A stretch of DNA of 64,000 nucleotides, taken from the NCBI RefSeq assembly GCF_900115115.1, contig NZ_FOVI01000001.1:124001-188000 (forward strand), in the 5' to 3' direction. Below the pieces are notes generated by a model that made no database searches, was not told the DNA's origin, and saw only the letters and a list, made by a program, of their open reading frames with translations. How positions within the stretch are numbered: position 1 is the stretch's first letter; the number at the start of each line of letters is the position of its first letter. Source of the stretch: Paenimyroides ummariense. GTDB lineage: Bacteria; Bacteroidota; Bacteroidia; Flavobacteriales; Flavobacteriaceae. Positions 51,914-59,450 of this stretch are shown one piece after another. The position numbers were made by a program, and so were the translations under genes.

Positions 51914-53071
51914 ATGAAAATTCTTATAAAAATTCTTAAATGGTTTGCAATTGTTTTTATAACAATCATTGCCCTTATGTACATTTTTGGTTACGGTTAT
52001 TTGCTTCGTGCAATTCGCGTAACGTATTTAACTGGTCATAAAACGGCTTTTTTAGAAGATTACAGTTATTTTAATAATCGAGAAATTAAAAAAGGAACGG
52101 CGCAACCTTGGAATCTATCAAAAAATTACAATAAAGTTCCGGCTACCGAAAAGCTGAATCAAACACATAAAGACTTACAAACTACATCGTTCTTAATTAT
52201 TAAAAACGACAGTATTTTTCATGAAAGTTATTTCGATATTGGCAAAGAAGACAGCAAAACCAACTCGTTTTCTATGGCGAAAAGCATTGTAACATCGGCA
52301 TTAGGCAAAGCGATTAATTTAGGAATGATTCAAAGTTTAGATACTAAAGTAATTGATTTTTTACCCGAACTAACGGGCAAATTTGCGAAAGAAGTAACCG
52401 TTGGTGATTTAGCGAGTATGGCATCGGGACAAAAATGGGATGAAAATTATTACGGACCAACATCGATTACCACACAGGCATATTTTAAAAACGATCTGCG
52501 TTCGCTGATGTTGAGTTTACCGATTGATAAAAAACCGGGACAGGAATTTATCTACCAAAGTGGCGATACGCAATTATTGGCAATGGTTTTAGAGAAAGCT
52601 ACAAAAATGACTTTGGCTGATTTTGTTTCGAAATATTTCTGGAAACCTATGGGAATGGAACATGATGCACTGTGGCAGATCGACCATAAAGACAACGGAA
52701 TTGAAAAAGCATACTGTTGTATTGCCAGCAATGCTCGCGATTTTGCCAAATTTGGTAAATTGTATATGCAGCACGGAAAATGGAATGGCGAGCAACTGCT
52801 TTCTATGAAATTTGTTTTTGAATCGATAAACCCGCGTTTCAAAGAAAGTCCGCAATATGGTTACGGCTGGTGGTTATCAAACTATAAAAACAAGCATATT
52901 TACTACATGCGCGGGCATTTGGGGCAGTTTACTATTGTAATTCCCGAAGACAATTTAATCATTGTCCGTCTGGGGCATATCAAAGGTTTACAAACCACAA
53001 CCGATGCGCACAGCAACGATTTGTATGTGTATATCGATGAAGCGTATAATATGTTAAGCAAACAGTTATGA
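51914..53071 (+). CDS. Serine hydrolase, beta-lactamase class C fold
   Basis: 385 residues from ATG 51914; one N-terminal hydrophobic helix (about 10-27) makes it a membrane-anchored periplasmic enzyme. SxxK is at Ser120-Lys123 (SFSMAKSI); FIYQSGDTQLL is at the Tyr-motif position and HLGQFT at the HxG position. Family members include esterases and peptidases, so antibiotic resistance is not implied. A longer frame to 51881 exists but MKILIKILKW is the natural signal start. Ends overlap the next gene by four bases (ATGA). Confidence 0.85.
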   Translation: MKILIKILKWFAIVFITIIALMYIFGYGYLLRAIRVTYLTGHKTAFLEDYSYFNNREIKKGTAQPWNLSKNYNKVPATEKLNQTHKDLQTTSFLIIKNDSIFHESYFDIGKEDSKTNSFSMAKSIVTSALGKAINLGMIQSLDTKVIDFLPELTGKFAKEVTVGDLASMASGQKWDENYYGPTSITTQAYFKNDLRSLMLSLPIDKKPGQEFIYQSGDTQLLAMVLEKATKMTLADFVSKYFWKPMGMEHDALWQIDHKDNGIEKAYCCIASNARDFAKFGKLYMQHGKWNGEQLLSMKFVFESINPRFKESPQYGYGWWLSNYKNKHIYYMRGHLGQFTIVIPEDNLIIVRLGHIKGLQTTTDAHSNDLYVYIDEAYNMLSKQL

Positions 53072-53787
53072 TTGATAAAATAGTTTTACCGAATATTCTT
53101 TTTTTGGATATTGAAACCGTTCCGCAATCAGAATTTTTCAATGAATTACCTGAAGATGCACAGCAATTATTTGCCGATAAAACACAATATCAGCGTAAAG
53201 ATGATTTAACGCCCGAAGAATTTTATGATCGAGCAGGAATTTGGGCAGAATTCGGAAAAATCATCTGTATTTCGGTTGGATATTTCACCATTAAAAATGC
53301 CGAACGACAGTTTAGAACCAAATCGATCATTGGAGAAGAAAAACAATTGTTAGAAGAATTTAATGATCTGGTAAAAACACATTTTTCAAATCCGGCATTT
53401 GTATTTTGCGGACACAATATTAAAGAATTCGACATTCCTTATATGTGCCGAAGAATGTTAATAAACGGAATAAACATTCCTGAAAAATTGCAACTTTTCG
53501 GTAGAAAACCTTGGGAAATTCCGCATTTAGATACGCTGGAATTATGGAAATTCGGCGATTACAAACATTACACCTCGTTAAAATTACTAACACATGTTTT
53601 AAACATACCATCGCCAAAAGAAGACATCGATGGCAGCGAAGTCCGTAACGTATATTACAACGAGAAAAACATAGAACGAATTGCAAAATACTGCGAACGC
53701 GATGTAGTTGCCGTAGCACAAATTTTTTTAAGAATGCGTAACGAAACCATTTTAAACGAAAGTGAAATTTTTTCGGTAAATGAATAA
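53068..53787 (+). CDS. DEDDy-type 3'-5' exonuclease (DNA polymerase B exonuclease-like)
   Basis: 239 residues. The family is PF10108-like: Asp14 and Glu16 (LFLDIETVP), Asp in HNIKEFDIPYM and the last Asp with Tyr-type spacing in YCERDVVAVAQ. LELWKFGDYKHYTSL is characteristic. It likely degrades nucleic acid from the 3' end; the exact substrate is unknown. The ATGA overlap with the serine hydrolase shows co-translation, although the functions look unrelated. Confidence 0.87.
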   Translation: MIDKIVLPNILFLDIETVPQSEFFNELPEDAQQLFADKTQYQRKDDLTPEEFYDRAGIWAEFGKIICISVGYFTIKNAERQFRTKSIIGEEKQLLEEFNDLVKTHFSNPAFVFCGHNIKEFDIPYMCRRMLINGINIPEKLQLFGRKPWEIPHLDTLELWKFGDYKHYTSLKLLTHVLNIPSPKEDIDGSEVRNVYYNEKNIERIAKYCERDVVAVAQIFLRMRNETILNESEIFSVNE

Positions 53788-53818
53788 AGTCAAATGATTA
53801 ATTTTAACCAAATCAACT

Positions 53819-54322
53819 ATGAAACAATTAATAATTTTATTTGTACTATTCCTAAATTGGTCAGTTTGCGTGGCACAAAAAAATGAAAAGCCTTTATTTA
53901 AAACCGACACCATTTCTCTGTTCAAATCAGATAATATTGAGAATTTTAAAAGTCAAATTAATCATAAACTTAAAATGTTTGATGATGAAATAAATGATTT
54001 ATCAAAATCGAACTCTAAAATCAGTGTAATAACTTATAAAATACACTTTAAAAACAACGAAGTTTATATTACTGATATTTATTTCCTTGACACAAAAAAT
54101 AAACAATTCATAGAAATGTTTGATACTAAGAGTTATACTATTAAACCAAATTTTGATGATGTTTTTGGACTGTGTAAAGATGGATGGACAGGAACAAGTA
54201 CTGACAATAACAAATCAATAGATGAATTAAGTAATTTATTAACTTCTAATTTTAAAAAAAATATAGAAATAAGGTATGCCTACTTTGACATTGCAAATCA
54301 AATCTGTTACAAAACTTTCTAA
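53819..54322 (+). CDS. Secreted protein of unknown function
   Basis: 167 residues; signal peptide about 1-19 (SVCVAQ). The rest is polar and Lys/Asp/Asn-rich (NFKSQINHKLKMFDDEINDL, TYKIHFKNNEVYITDIYF) with two Cys pairs of residues near the end. I do not recognise it. It follows the exonuclease gene after 31 bases and may be read from the same transcript. Confidence 0.65.
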   Translation: MKQLIILFVLFLNWSVCVAQKNEKPLFKTDTISLFKSDNIENFKSQINHKLKMFDDEINDLSKSNSKISVITYKIHFKNNEVYITDIYFLDTKNKQFIEMFDTKSYTIKPNFDDVFGLCKDGWTGTSTDNNKSIDELSNLLTSNFKKNIEIRYAYFDIANQICYKTF

Positions 54323-54409
54323 CCGTAATATTTTCGGTATAAAATACTTAAATGTTAAAATTTAAAAATAATTTTCTTTTTAAAAAATAAATTTAGAATT
54401 TTGTTCCGA

Positions 54410-54574
54410 AATAAAAATCAACAGAAAAATTAAAATGCAACAATTTATTAAACATACACGCAACTGTAGAATGTGGAAATTTCCCCGCAGAGGTTTTGTA
54501 TGCACTAAATTGTAATTGTTTTACAACATAAATTTAAAAGTGAATCCTCTGCTAAACCGCAGGGGATTTTTTTA
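54410..54574 (+). ncRNA. Candidate structured RNA with intrinsic terminator
   Basis: In the 449-base gap 54323-54771 no gene is found, but a paired element is: ACAATTTA (54440-54447) with TAAATTGT (54506-54513) and CATAC (54453-54457) with GTATG (54498-54502), then a terminator at 54543-54574. GCAGAGG (54487-54493) in the apical part can pair perfectly with CCTCTGC (54546-54552), the left arm of the terminator, so two folds exclude each other. A GAATTTTG at about 54397-54404 is a near -7 element. Could be a small RNA or an attenuator-like switch. Confidence 0.4.
54543..54574 (+). terminator. Terminator of the candidate RNA
   Basis: Hairpin AATCCTCTGC-TAAACC-GCAGGGGATT with one T-G pair, then a T-run. 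No coding gene ends immediately upstream; the stop at 54322 is 220 bases away. Confidence 0.85.
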
Positions 54575-54589
54575 TGCCCAATAATTATT

Positions 54590-54735
54590 TAACCATATAT
54601 ACACATAGAATATTTAAAAATCAACCTATGTCCATTTTGTAAAAACAAAATCTATGATAAACTTAAATAAAGACAACAGTAAATAGAAGAACTATGTGGT
54701 TAAAAACAAAACCTATGTAGCTAAAATAAAATTCA
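54590..54735. repeat. CATAG/CTATG intergenic repeat cluster
   Basis: Holds AACCATATATACACATAG, CAACCTATGTCC, CTATGTGGTTAAAAAC and ACCTATGTAGC, words related to 3944-4075. AACCA..CATAG at one end is the inverse of CTATGTGGTT at the other. No coding potential. Confidence 0.45.
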
Positions 54736-54771
54736 AAAAAAGTAAATTAATAATACATAAAACCAGTAATC

Positions 54772-55218
54772 ATGAGCCTAGAACAAATTTCATTATTAAG
54801 TTTTGCCAACCAAAGCCAGTTAAACATTAAAAGCAGCGAATTACAATTTTCAATCACTCAAAACGATATGAAAAAGAATTCAAATGCCCATTTAGAATAT
54901 CTTTTAGCAGGATTTGCAGCATGCATTAATATGGTTGGACATCAGGTTGCAGATGATCTGGACATGAATTTAAAATCGATACAGATTGAAATTAAAGGAA
55001 CCATAAATACCGCCAAAACACAAGGCTTAAATGTGAAAGACCGAAGCGGTTTTGAACGAATTGAACTGGTTGTAAAACCTGTCACTAGTGCCGATTTAAG
55101 TACACTGAAGTTTTGGATGGATGAAATTAAAGAACGTTGTCCTATTTACGACAATCTTTTAAACAGCACCCCGATAAATCTGGTTGTTACAAAAGATTAT
55201 ACACAAAATGTAGCGTGA
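54772..55218 (+). CDS. OsmC family protein
   Basis: 148 residues, normal OsmC/Ohr size. The two family cysteines are in AGFAACINMVGHQ and IKERCPIYDNL. OsmC-type proteins reduce organic hydroperoxides or act on sulfur compounds. NAHLEYLLAGFAACIN and LKSIQIEIKGTI fit the family. Single gene; upstream repeats, no recognisable promoter. Confidence 0.88.
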   Translation: MSLEQISLLSFANQSQLNIKSSELQFSITQNDMKKNSNAHLEYLLAGFAACINMVGHQVADDLDMNLKSIQIEIKGTINTAKTQGLNVKDRSGFERIELVVKPVTSADLSTLKFWMDEIKERCPIYDNLLNSTPINLVVTKDYTQNVA

Positions 55219-55232
55219 TGACCGATGTTTGA

Positions 55233-55302
55233 TGTTTGATGCTGGGTGCTGGGTGTAAATTCAGAAGTTGAAAACATCAGGCATCCATCATCAAACATCA
55301 CA
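55233..55302. repeat. Dispersed 16-mer copy 2 inside an inverted repeat
   Basis: TGTTTGATGCTGGGTG (55233-55248, also at 30382) lies in a stretch that begins GATGTTTGATG and ends CATCATCAAACATCACA, so the whole can fold as a long imperfect hairpin. A GCTGGGTG word is tandemly doubled. Confidence 0.55.
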
Positions 55303-55370
55303 CATTTAAAAAAATTGTTTAGTTTGTTTTTACTACCTTTAATTTTTATAATTATTGGTAGTATTTTTTT

Positions 55371-57059
55371 ATGAAAGAACCGATTTTAAGGGTAGAAAAT
55401 TTAAGTATTTCTTTTTTACAGGAAAAAAAATGGAACGAAGTAATACATTCTATTTCGTTTGAAGTTTTTCCGAACGAAATTGTTGGTATTGTAGGCGAAT
55501 CGGGATCGGGAAAATCGGTTTCAAGTCTGGCTGTAATGGGTTTGCTTCCTAAAAATGTATCCGATTTAAACACGGGTTCTATTCATTTTAAAAACGAAAA
55601 TATTACCAATTATTCCGAAAAAGCTTTTCAGAAAATTCGAGGCAAAAAAGTATCAATGATTTTTCAGGAACCTATGAGTTCTTTAAACCCGTCGATAAAC
55701 TGTGGCGAACAAGTTGCCGAAATTTTAGAAACACACACTAATTTATCCGAAAAAGAAATTAAAGCAGAAGTTTTGCGATTGTTCGATCAGGTAAAACTGC
55801 CCGATCCGATTACAATTTATAATAAATATCCACATCAAATTTCGGGCGGACAAAAACAGCGGGTAATGATTGCGATGGCAATTGCCTGCAAACCCGAAAT
55901 CCTCATTGCCGATGAACCAACCACTGCTTTAGATGTTACGGTTCAGCAGGAAATTATCTTATTGTTGAAGAATCTGCAACAGGAAACCGGAATGAGCATT
56001 TTGTTTATATCGCACGATTTATCATTAATATCAGAAATTTGCGATCGTATTCTGGTTATGTACAAAGGTGAAATTGTTGAACAGAATTCGGCTTTAAACA
56101 TCTTTAAAAATCCCGAACATATTTATACAAAAGCATTAATTGCTTCTCGCCCATCGTTAAATGTCCGTTTAAAACGCTTGCCAACCATTCAAGATTATTT
56201 AAGTGGAACAGAAAATGCTGCAGCTATTTCGAAAGAGGAGCGCAAAGAACATTTGGATAAATTGTACAATCAAAAACCTTTGCTACGTGTGGAGAATGTT
56301 GAGAAAGAATATCTTTTAAAAACACATTTGTTCAAGTCGAATGATTATTTTAAGGCAGTAAACAATGTAAGTTTTAAAATGTACGAAGGCGAAACATTGG
56401 GATTAGTTGGCGAAAGCGGTTGTGGAAAATCGACCTTAGGAAATGCGATTTTACAGTTAGATCCAGCTACAAAAGGACAAATTTTCTACAGAGAAAAAGA
56501 CATCACCAAATTATCGAAAAGCGAACTAAAAGAATTGCGGAAGGAAATTCAGATTATTTTTCAGGATCCGTTTGCATCGTTAAATCCAAAAATAACCGTT
56601 GGCGAAGCTATTTTAGAACCAATGAAAGTACATAAACTATGTGCAAACGATAAAGAACGTAAAGAAAAAGTATTGGATTTGTTGAATAAAGTAGGTTTGT
56701 TGCCAGAGCATTATGATCGATATCCACATGAATTTTCCGGAGGTCAGCGTCAGCGTATAGGTATTGCACGTACAATTGCTGTGAATCCTAAATTAATTAT
56801 TTGCGATGAATCGGTATCGGCATTGGATATTTCGGTTCAAGCACAAGTTTTAAATTTACTGAATGACTTAAAAGATAATTTTGGATTTACCTATTTGTTT
56901 ATATCACACGATTTGGCTGTTGTAAAATATATTTCGGATCAGATTATCGTAATGAACAAAGGAAAAATCGAAGAGCAAAACGAAGCTGATGCTTTAATTG
57001 AACATCCGCAAAAACCGTATACTCAAAAATTAATTAACGCTATTCCGAAGGGGATTTAA
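55371..57059 (+). CDS. Peptide-type ABC transporter ATPase, two fused ATPase domains
   Basis: 562 residues: two complete ABC ATPases in tandem. First: Walker A GESGSGKS at 42-49, signature ISGGQKQR, Walker B ILIADEPTT. Second: Walker A GESGCGKS near 350, signature FSGGQRQRIG, Walker B LIICDESVSAL. The layout equals a DppD-DppF or YejF/GsiA-type fusion that powers oligopeptide import. No permease or binding-protein gene is adjacent, so its partners are elsewhere. Confidence 0.93.
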   Translation: MKEPILRVENLSISFLQEKKWNEVIHSISFEVFPNEIVGIVGESGSGKSVSSLAVMGLLPKNVSDLNTGSIHFKNENITNYSEKAFQKIRGKKVSMIFQEPMSSLNPSINCGEQVAEILETHTNLSEKEIKAEVLRLFDQVKLPDPITIYNKYPHQISGGQKQRVMIAMAIACKPEILIADEPTTALDVTVQQEIILLLKNLQQETGMSILFISHDLSLISEICDRILVMYKGEIVEQNSALNIFKNPEHIYTKALIASRPSLNVRLKRLPTIQDYLSGTENAAAISKEERKEHLDKLYNQKPLLRVENVEKEYLLKTHLFKSNDYFKAVNNVSFKMYEGETLGLVGESGCGKSTLGNAILQLDPATKGQIFYREKDITKLSKSELKELRKEIQIIFQDPFASLNPKITVGEAILEPMKVHKLCANDKERKEKVLDLLNKVGLLPEHYDRYPHEFSGGQRQRIGIARTIAVNPKLIICDESVSALDISVQAQVLNLLNDLKDNFGFTYLFISHDLAVVKYISDQIIVMNKGKIEEQNEADALIEHPQKPYTQKLINAIPKGI

Positions 57060-57107
57060 AAGAGTTAATAATCACTATCAATCTATTTACATATTTTTTT
57101 ACAAATT

Positions 57108-57194
57108 ATTAACAAACAACCAATTATGTTAATAAAATTATTAAAAATAGATTAAATCAAAATTAACAAACAACAAACAGGTTGTTTTTGTTAA
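57108..57194. promoter_or_regulatory. Palindromic operator candidate upstream of the 51-residue ORF
   Basis: TTAACAAACAAC (57163-57174), AAACAG, GTTGTTTTTGTTAA (57181-57194) form an inverted repeat with a two-base slip. The left half-site is repeated directly at 57109-57120. It ends 23 bases before the small ORF, a place where a repressor or activator would act. Confidence 0.45.
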
Positions 57195-57216
57195 AATCAA
57201 TCACTATCTTTACAGA

Positions 57217-57372
57217 ATGTTTAAAGAAGAAGAACTGTTTCTGATTCGAGAATGTTTGATGCGACAAGTAAATGAAGATTTTAAAAAAAATCGCAAACAC
57301 AGCGAAAACAGTATGAAGATTTTACTTGTAGTAAAAAAGATTGATTTATTTATGGGCATTAAAGTAAGTTAA
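57217..57372 (+). CDS. Small protein, 51 residues, unknown
   Basis: ATG 57217 to TAA 57370-57372. The product begins MFKEEELFLIRECLMRQ and ends FMGIKVS; it is charged and helix-prone (about 1-22 and 30-46). Support: codon use like its neighbours, TATCTTTA as a weak -7 match just upstream, the palindrome at 57163-57194, and a good terminator 20 bases after the stop. I do not recognise the family. An isolated regulatory or adaptor protein is possible. Confidence 0.6.
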   Translation: MFKEEELFLIRECLMRQVNEDFKKNRKHSENSMKILLVVKKIDLFMGIKVS

Positions 57373-57392
57373 TATACTATCTCACAGAACCA

Positions 57393-57425
57393 AACCACTA
57401 TATAAGATATGGTGGTTTTTTTTAT
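57393..57425 (+). terminator. Terminator of the small ORF
   Basis: Hairpin AACCACTATA / TATGGTGGTT with one wobble pair and eight T residues. Confidence 0.88.
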
Positions 57426-57498
57426 TTAGTATCTGCTTCAAAAAAGGAATTTTACGATAGCTTAAAATTAGATTCGGAACGAATTTATATTAAATAAA
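57426..57498 (+). pseudogene. Possible 3' remnant of a coding frame
   Basis: Read in the frame ending at TAA near 57498, the bases give LVSASKKEFYDSLKLDSERI and a short tail before the stop, protein-like but with no start codon and a terminator directly upstream. It could be the tail of a lost gene; the segment is too short to be sure. Confidence 0.25.
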
Positions 57499-57528
57499 AC
57501 AGCTCAATTCTAAAAGATTGAGCTGTTT
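57488..57528 (-). terminator. Terminator of the saccharopine dehydrogenase-like gene
   Basis: 12-bp hairpin AAACAGCTCAAT / ATTGAGCTGTTT with eight-base loop; on the minus strand it is followed by TATTTAAT. Likely bidirectional. Confidence 0.75.
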
Positions 57529-57530
57529 GT

Positions 57531-58895
57531 TTATCTTATCATTCCACCATCATATGGAACTTCTTTTTCTTGAAAAATAATTCCAAAAGTTTCTAATTCT
57601 TTTAAAACAGGTTCGTAAACCTCTTTTGTAAGTGGCATTTGTATTCCCGGTGTAGTAATTTCACCATTTAATATTTTCAGGGTAATAATACCAACAGGCA
57701 AACCAACTGTTTTTGCCATTCCGGTTAATACTGCATCTTCTCCAAGGCAAACCATTGTAGCATCTATCTGAAAAGTTTCTGTACTTCCGGGCATGGTATA
57801 ACCGAATTTATGATACATTACAATCATGTCTTTATCTGTTGGTTGTAACGTCCATTTTTCAGACAGAATTTTTTCCATAACCTGTGCCGGCGTTGCATTT
57901 TTCAATCCTACTTTTTTATCGTTATTAAAAAGATCCAAAGCTACAAACTTATCCCAAACGGTGTCGTCTTGTTCCACATTCAAAGTTAAACGGAATTTTA
58001 CCTCTACAGAATCGCTTGGGTGATAATATAAAAACGAGTTGATAAATTCGCGGTACGTCATGTTTTCAGAATCTTCAATCGTGTAGGTATCATCGGTAAC
58101 ACCTAATTGAACCAACATATTCCAAGCACGCGAATAACCCACTCTGCGCATGGTTCCGCGGTAAATAGTATGTGCATTTTGCAAACCGTACGCTTCACGA
58201 TATCCTAACGAATCTCGGTTCGCATACGCTTCAAATCTTCCAAAACCTTCAATTTCTAAAAATTCGGTACGTTTAAAAATACGTTGGTACGGAATGTATT
58301 TATAAGTGCCCTGTTGTAAAAATTTTGCTGCACCACCTTGACCGGCAACAACCACATTACGAGGATTCCACGAGAATTTATATTTCCAGATGTTATCATC
58401 AGATTCCGGAGCAACCAAACCACCGCAGAAACTTTCAAAATGAACCGGATTTCCGCCTTTTTCCCTAATCTCGTCTAAAACTTTCATGGCACTCATGTGA
58501 TCAATTCCCGGATCTAATCCACATTCGTTCATAAAAATCAATCCTTTTGCTTTTACCTCGGCATCCATTTCTTTTAATTCGTTCGAAATGTATGATGCTG
58601 TCACTAAATGCTTACCATAAGTCAAACAATCGGTAGCAATAATCGGGTGTAAAAAAGCAGGCATCATAGAAATTACTACATCGGCTTTTTCTATCAATTT
58701 GGTGCGTTCTGTATCGTTATGAATATCTAAAGCAATGGCAAATGCGTTGGGATTATTGGCTATTTTATCTTGGATGGATGTGATCGACTGATCGGCAATA
58801 TGAAGTTTGAACTGATGTGTTTCGGTACGTTCCAACAAATATTTGATTAAAGAAGAGGTTGATCTTCCTGAACCAAACAACAATATATTTTTCAT
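57531..58895 (-). CDS. Saccharopine dehydrogenase family protein
   Basis: 454 residues. N-terminal Rossmann domain (ILLFGSGRSTSSLIKYLLER), then the saccharopine reductase-like catalytic region (NECGLDPGIDHMSAM, ESFCGGLVAPES, NPLKYKFSW-like KYKFSWNPRNVVVAGQ). It resembles the glutamate-forming saccharopine dehydrogenase (LYS9 type). Together with the glutaryl-CoA dehydrogenase at 23156 it hints at lysine breakdown, but the two are not linked. Single gene. Confidence 0.85.
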   Translation of the reverse strand: MKNILLFGSGRSTSSLIKYLLERTETHQFKLHIADQSITSIQDKIANNPNAFAIALDIHNDTERTKLIEKADVVISMMPAFLHPIIATDCLTYGKHLVTASYISNELKEMDAEVKAKGLIFMNECGLDPGIDHMSAMKVLDEIREKGGNPVHFESFCGGLVAPESDDNIWKYKFSWNPRNVVVAGQGGAAKFLQQGTYKYIPYQRIFKRTEFLEIEGFGRFEAYANRDSLGYREAYGLQNAHTIYRGTMRRVGYSRAWNMLVQLGVTDDTYTIEDSENMTYREFINSFLYYHPSDSVEVKFRLTLNVEQDDTVWDKFVALDLFNNDKKVGLKNATPAQVMEKILSEKWTLQPTDKDMIVMYHKFGYTMPGSTETFQIDATMVCLGEDAVLTGMAKTVGLPVGIITLKILNGEITTPGIQMPLTKEVYEPVLKELETFGIIFQEKEVPYDGGMIR

Positions 58896-58975
58896 TAATT
58901 TCTGGTTTTGAATGTGCTAAAAGTACTAAAAAAATAGCGCATGAAAAAAAACACTTATCGAAAAATAAAAAAGTG

Positions 58976-58983
58976 TACATTTG
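58976..58983 (+). promoter_or_regulatory. -7 promoter element for the DUF423 gene
   Basis: TACATTTG, 14 bases before the ATG at 58998; the frame upstream of it cannot be translated from this promoter. Confidence 0.6.
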
Positions 58984-58997
58984 ACAAAAATTTTCCC

Positions 58998-59387
58998 ATG
59001 ACTAGAAAGTTAGTAACATTGGCAGCTTTTTTTGGATTTGTTGCAATAATTTTAGGTGCTTTTGGCGCACATGCACTAAAAAAAGTTTTAACAGCAGAAC
59101 AGTTGGTAAGTTTTGAAACTGGTGTACGATATCAAATGTATCACGCTTTGTTTTTACTGCTTATATCGCAACTAAATGTATTAACAGAAAAGAACAAGCG
59201 CACCATTGGTATTTTAACAACCATAGGCATTTTTTTATTTTCGGGATCGATTTTTTTACTGGCAACCCAAGGTTTATCGGGCATAAACTTTAAATTTTTA
59301 GGACCTGTAACACCCGTTGGCGGATTATTTTTAATAGTAAGCTGGTTTTTAACAGCGTTCTATTCTATGAAACAAAAAAACAATTAA
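58998..59387 (+). CDS. DUF423 membrane protein
   Basis: 129 residues from ATG 58998, four hydrophobic segments. AAFFGFVAIILGAFGAHALK and VRYQMYHALFLL are the DUF423 signature; GPVTPVGGLFLIVSW is its C-terminal helix. The longer open frame to 58941 lies across the promoter. Function of the family is not established. Confidence 0.9.
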   Translation: MTRKLVTLAAFFGFVAIILGAFGAHALKKVLTAEQLVSFETGVRYQMYHALFLLLISQLNVLTEKNKRTIGILTTIGIFLFSGSIFLLATQGLSGINFKFLGPVTPVGGLFLIVSWFLTAFYSMKQKNN

Positions 59388-59411
59388 TAAAAAAAATACT
59401 AAATTTATTAG

Positions 59412-59419
59412 TAAGTTTG
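59412..59419 (+). promoter_or_regulatory. -7 promoter element for pckA
   Basis: TAAGTTTG; RNA should start at about 59425, after the possible ATG at 59421, so the pckA start is moved to 59451. Confidence 0.6.
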
Positions 59420-59450
59420 TATGCAAATTAACACAACACAAGATTTAAAA

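Noticed and set aside
51914..53071. Beta-lactamase resistance gene
   Set aside because: The fold is shared with esterases and peptidases, the protein is membrane-anchored, and no regulator of AmpR type is present.
54410..54574. 6S RNA as identity of the structured RNA
   Set aside because: The long closing stem joining the 5' and 3' ends and the central bubble of 6S RNA cannot be formed from what I see.
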